Below, one piece after another: positions 6,091-8,623 of a stretch of 8,623 nt of DNA. The stretch's first letter is position 1. Each line of letters begins with the position of its first letter. The notes below the pieces were generated by a model. It was not told the origin of the DNA. It did no database searches and was given only the letters and a program-made list of their open reading frames with translations. Source of the stretch: Acidobacteriota bacterium (GTDB lineage: Bacteria > Acidobacteriota > Holophagae > Holophagales > Holophagaceae); contig JAJYBX010000057.1 in assembly GCA_021778785.1 (NCBI GenBank), positions 1 to 8,623 on the forward strand. The letters run 5' to 3'. The position numbers were made by a program, and so were the translations under genes.

Positions 6091-6956
6091 GCGCGCCTCC
6101 CTGATGCGTCCCACCGGTAGAACCCGCGCCCCGCGCGCAGGCCGATCTCGCCACGGGCCACCTTCGCCCGGAGGAGCCCCGGCGGCTGGAAGCGCGGATC
6201 TCCCGTGGCGTCGTGGATGCCCTCGACGATGGCCAGGCGCAGATCCAGGCCGATCCGGTCGGATAGTTCCAGCGGCCCCACCGGATGCCCGTAGCCCCGG
6301 GTCATGAGGGCATCGAGATCCTCGGCGCTGGCGATGCCCGCCTCCAGCAGCCGCATGGCCTCCAGGCCCTGGGCGAGGGCCATCCGGGCGGCGGCGAAGC
6401 CGGCCTGGTCCCGCACCTGCGCCGCGTGTTTGCCGAGGGTCCCGGCGAGGCCCCGAGCCTGCTCCACCAGCGCCTCCGGGGTGCCTTCGGGCACCACCAG
6501 TTCCACCACCGTCATCCGGGCGACGGGCACGAAGAGGTGGAAGCCGAGGAGCCGGCCGGAGAGGCCCGCGCGCCTCGCCAGCTCCGAGATGGGCAGGGCG
6601 GAGGTGCCGCTCAGCATCAAGAGGTCGGGCTGGCCCCAGGCCGCCGCCGCGGCCAGCACGGGGACCTTGGCCCCGACCTCCTCCGGAACGGCTTCCAGGA
6701 AGGTCCCGATCCCAGCGAGGGCCTCCGGGGTGAAGGCGTGGGCTTCCAACCGGGCGCGAGCCCGCGTGTGCTCCTCGGGCCCGAGGCGGCCCTTGCCCAC
6801 CGCGATCGCCCAGCGCCGGTCGATTTCCGCCAGCCCGCGGGCCGCATGGTCCCCGTCCCTTCCGAGCAGCCGCACGCGCAGGCCGCGTTCGGCCGCCCAC
6901 TGGGCCAGGGAGAGGCCCAGGACCCCCGGGCCGAGGATGGCCAGGGCAGCGTTCAC
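6087..6956 (-). CDS. 3-hydroxyacyl-CoA dehydrogenase family protein, divergent active site
   Basis: This 289-residue protein has the two-domain layout of short-chain 3-hydroxyacyl-CoA (3-hydroxybutyryl-CoA) dehydrogenases, which oxidise L-3-hydroxyacyl-CoA to 3-ketoacyl-CoA with NAD. The N-terminal Rossmann domain has GPGVLG (9-14). The catalytic His140 and Glu152 keep the 12-residue spacing of the family's His-Glu dyad, and Ser119 sits where the substrate-contacting Ser is expected. The C-terminal domain matches the dimerisation fold, with GYGHPVGPLELSDRIGLD (221-238) and GRGFYRW (276-282). Several usually conserved residues differ: HFFNP is HLFVP, SNTS is SGTS, and the Asn in GF..NR is Ala190. 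The second Rossmann strand ends in Gly32-Arg33 instead of an acidic residue, which may favour NADP(H). The GTG start has AAGGGG seven bases upstream. It heads a minus-strand operon with two small genes. Family is firm; substrate and activity are open. Confidence 0.88.
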   Translation of the reverse strand: MNAALAILGPGVLGLSLAQWAAERGLRVRLLGRDGDHAARGLAEIDRRWAIAVGKGRLGPEEHTRARARLEAHAFTPEALAGIGTFLEAVPEEVGAKVPVLAAAAAWGQPDLLMLSGTSALPISELARRAGLSGRLLGFHLFVPVARMTVVELVVPEGTPEALVEQARGLAGTLGKHAAQVRDQAGFAAARMALAQGLEAMRLLEAGIASAEDLDALMTRGYGHPVGPLELSDRIGLDLRLAIVEGIHDATGDPRFQPPGLLRAKVARGEIGLRAGRGFYRWDASGRRA

Positions 6957-7036
6957 AGCCGTTCCCCTTTGATCCGCCCTTTCGGACGTTCCATTTCTCC
7001 GCTGTCTTCGGGCATCCGATCCACCCCCCCTCCCGG

Positions 7037-7062
7037 TATGATGAACGGAAAGGGCCGTTCAT
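7037..7062 (+). promoter_or_regulatory. Candidate -10 box with adjoining inverted repeat upstream of the PP2C-rdgC genes
   Basis: The 146-nt divergent gap (6957-7102) contains TATGAT (7037-7042, 5/6 to the -10 consensus). No good -35 is seen 16-18 bases upstream, so it may need an activator or another sigma factor. It overlaps an exact 8-bp inverted repeat, ATGAACGG (7041-7048) and CCGTTCAT (7055-7062), separated by 6 nt. The repeat lies across the expected transcription start and could be an operator or a leader hairpin. I saw no convincing promoter for the minus-strand dehydrogenase in the rest of the gap. Confidence 0.4.
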
Positions 7063-7102
7063 TCTTCCCGCTACCCACCGTCCGGCAGGGCTGTCCCGCT
7101 TC

Positions 7103-8026
7103 ATGCTCATCGATTACGCCGCCATCACCCATCCGGGCAAGGTCCGGAAGAACAACGAGGATGCCTATCTCCTGAGTGCGCTGGACGGTGAGGAACCCAT
7201 CCTCAACAGTCCCTCGCGTCCCCTCAAGGTGGGCGACCCGGGTCTGCTCGTGGCCGTGGCCGACGGCATGGGTGGCGCCGCGGCAGGGGAAGTGGCCAGC
7301 CGTGAGGGATTGGCGGCCGTCTCGGTCTACCTCTTCGGGCATTGGGGCCGACTGGCCACCCCGAAGGCGAGGGAGGAGGAGCTTCTCCAGGCCCTGGTGA
7401 CGGCCGTGGAGCAGGCCAGCGACGCGGTGCTGCGCTACTCCGACGACGATCGGACCGCGCGTGGCATGGGCTCCACGCTCACCGCGGCGATGATCTGGAA
7501 CGGCCACGCCTACGTCGCGCAGATCGGGGATTCCCGCGCCTACCTCTACCGCCAGGGCCAGCTCCACCAGATCACGGAGGACCAGACCCTGGTCAACGAC
7601 CTGGTGGCCCAGGGCAATCTGACCCGGGAGCAGGCCCGGACCCATCCCCAGCGGAACATGATCACGCAGGCCCTGGGATCACCCCAGCCGCTCCAGGTGG
7701 CCCTCACCCGCCTGGCGCTGCGCCGCGGGGACCGGCTGCTCTGCTGCTCCGATGGCCTCCATGGGGAGGTCCCCGACGCCCGGATCCTCGATGTGCTCAG
7801 GCGGGACCAGACGCCCAGGCGGAGCCTGGATCTGCTCGTGGAGGAGGCCCTGGCCCAGGGCGGCCGCGACAACATCACGGCCGTGCTCCTGCTGGCGAAC
7901 GATCCCATGCTGCCCCTGCCGGCCGATGGGGAGGCGCCCGAGGTGCTCCGTCCGGATCTGAACCCCGGCGGTGGCGGCCTTTGGCAGATGCTGCGTGGAT
8001 TCTTCGATGGGAGGCGACGCCGATGA
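7103..8026 (+). CDS. PP2C-family Ser/Thr protein phosphatase with C-terminal extension
   Basis: This is a complete 307-residue PPM/PP2C phosphatase expected to dephosphorylate Ser/Thr residues in cytoplasmic proteins. In order: VRKNNEDAY (14-22), VADGMGG (52-58), GMGST (121-125), GDSRAY (142-147), CSDGLHGEV (216-224) and GRDNITAVL (254-262). Asp54, Asp218 and Asp256 are the expected metal ligands. Beyond residue 265 a Pro/Gly-rich extension ends in a short basic tail, FFDGRRRR, which is not part of the catalytic fold. No transmembrane helix is seen. The ATG gives the usual family N-terminus. Its nearest SD-like sequence (AGGG, 7087-7090) is 12 bases away, so initiation may be weak. The stop overlaps the rdgC-like start by 4 nt. 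It is a paralogue of the phosphatase at 2-727 but clearly divergent. No kinase gene lies in the window. Confidence 0.95.
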   Translation: MLIDYAAITHPGKVRKNNEDAYLLSALDGEEPILNSPSRPLKVGDPGLLVAVADGMGGAAAGEVASREGLAAVSVYLFGHWGRLATPKAREEELLQALVTAVEQASDAVLRYSDDDRTARGMGSTLTAAMIWNGHAYVAQIGDSRAYLYRQGQLHQITEDQTLVNDLVAQGNLTREQARTHPQRNMITQALGSPQPLQVALTRLALRRGDRLLCCSDGLHGEVPDARILDVLRRDQTPRRSLDLLVEEALAQGGRDNITAVLLLANDPMLPLPADGEAPEVLRPDLNPGGGGLWQMLRGFFDGRRRR

Positions 8027-8623
8027 GCATGCTTCAGGGCTCGGTCTCCCTCAAGCGATTCCTGGTCCTCGGGCCGGTGCCCGATCTGGAGGATCTCCAG
8101 GCCGGCCTGGATCAGGACCAGTTCCGCCCCTTCCAGGATGGCCTGGAGGAGGAGCGGATGGGCTGGTGCGACTGGCGCAACCCGCTCATCACGCCGCCCG
8201 ACCGGGACTGGATGAGCCAGGAACGGTTCGCGGTCTTCGGCCTCCGCATCGATACCCGGCGTGTGCCGCCGTCCCTCCTCAAGGCCCATGTGGACCTCCG
8301 CGCCCAGCAGCTGGTCCAGGAGAAGGACCTGGCCTTCCTGGGGAAGGAAGCCCGCCTTTCACTGCAGGATGAGATCAAGGTGGAACTGCTCCGGAAGGTG
8401 CTGCCGGTCCCCAAGGTCGTGGAGGTGGCCTGGGACCTCAAGGGCGGGCTCCTCTGGACCACGGCCTCGTCCGCCAAGGCCCAGGGCGCCCTGGCCAGCC
8501 TCTGCATGAAGTCCTTCGGCTGCGAAATCCATCCCCTGGCGCCTCTGGTCCTCTCCGGGCGGCTGTGTCCCGACCTTCCCGTGGAGTCCCTGATGGCCCT
8601 GGATCCCTTCGACCTCGAGCTCG
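8023..8623 (+). CDS. rdgC: RdgC-family protein, 3' end outside window
   Basis: RdgC is a DNA-binding protein that forms a ring-shaped dimer on double-stranded DNA and limits RecA-promoted strand exchange. The 200 visible residues resemble E. coli RdgC (about 303 aa) in order: MGW (46-48), a Pro-Pro-Ser start of a long helix (82-84), and a charged helical stretch followed by LSLQDEIKVELLRKVLP (112-128). Then come WDLKGGLLWTTASSAKAQGAL (137-157) and CMKSFG (161-166), matching the E. coli stretches [32 protein letters not shown] and LRKSLG. This comparison is from memory, not a computed alignment. ATG 8023 is favoured over ATG 8029 because GGGAGG (8009-8014) is eight bases before it and it overlaps the phosphatase stop. 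The gene continues beyond the window, so completeness cannot be judged. Confidence 0.82.
   Translation, partial: MSMLQGSVSLKRFLVLGPVPDLEDLQAGLDQDQFRPFQDGLEEERMGWCDWRNPLITPPDRDWMSQERFAVFGLRIDTRRVPPSLLKAHVDLRAQQLVQEKDLAFLGKEARLSLQDEIKVELLRKVLPVPKVVEVAWDLKGGLLWTTASSAKAQGALASLCMKSFGCEIHPLAPLVLSGRLCPDLPVESLMALDPFDLEL

Noticed and set aside
5938..7110. 390-codon minus-strand frame over the dehydrogenase region
   Set aside because: Most of it is Gly/Arg/Pro-rich out-of-frame translation of the dehydrogenase gene. Only its last 50 codons are real, as the separate small membrane protein gene.
6285..7175. 296-codon + strand frame opposite the dehydrogenase
   Set aside because: It is antisense to a gene with a clear Rossmann fold, lacks motifs, and runs into the second phosphatase.
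7971..8372. 133-codon + strand frame across the phosphatase-rdgC junction
   Set aside because: It is a shadow frame. The RdgC-like frame starting at 8023 has the ribosome site and matches the family.

Overview
This window is high in G+C (roughly two thirds by eye) and densely packed. It contains a complete type IV pilus alignment and secretin operon, pilM-pilN-pilO-pilP-pilQ (806-5652, + strand), flanked by two PP2C-type Ser/Thr phosphatase genes. The gene order and short ATGA overlaps are typical of Gram-negative bacteria with type IVa pili. The pattern would fit an Acidobacteriota (Holophaga/Geothrix-like) or deltaproteobacterial-type genome. That taxonomic guess is inference from style and G+C, not from a marker gene.

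Layout. (1) 2-727 (+): 3' part of a PP2C phosphatase whose start lies left of the window. (2) 728-805: a short, AT-richer gap with a plausible sigma70-type promoter and the Shine-Dalgarno (SD) sequence that sets the pilM start. (3) 806-5652 (+): pilMNOPQ, with junctions of -4, +8, +11 and -4 nt. PilM is a cytoplasmic actin-like ATPase, PilN and PilO are bitopic inner-membrane proteins, PilP is the periplasmic connector, and PilQ is the outer-membrane secretin. Together they form the scaffold from cytoplasm to outer membrane through which the pilus passes. (4) 5662-5701: a perfect 40-bp palindrome that can terminate both the pil operon and the converging minus-strand operon. (5) 6956-5715 (-): a three-gene operon encoding a divergent 3-hydroxyacyl-CoA dehydrogenase-family protein, a 50-residue membrane protein coupled to it by an ATGA overlap, and a 66-residue CxxC/CxxC protein. 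(6) 6957-7102: a divergent intergenic region with a TATGAT box and an adjoining 8-bp inverted repeat. (7) 7103-8026 (+): a second, complete PP2C phosphatase. (8) 8023 to the window end (+): the first 200 codons of an RdgC-family gene, coupled to the phosphatase by another ATGA overlap.

I do not see a clearly new multi-gene system here. Most of the window is conserved housekeeping and motility machinery. The points most worth a second look are the dehydrogenase with several family-conserved Asn residues replaced and a Gly-Arg at the cofactor-discriminating position, the PilP without a lipobox, the PilN with a long cytoplasmic linker and altered PilM-binding motif, the phosphatase-rdgC coupling, and the two small minus-strand genes. 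No mobile elements, tRNA/rRNA genes or CRISPR arrays were seen, and no gene-free stretch exceeds 300 bases.
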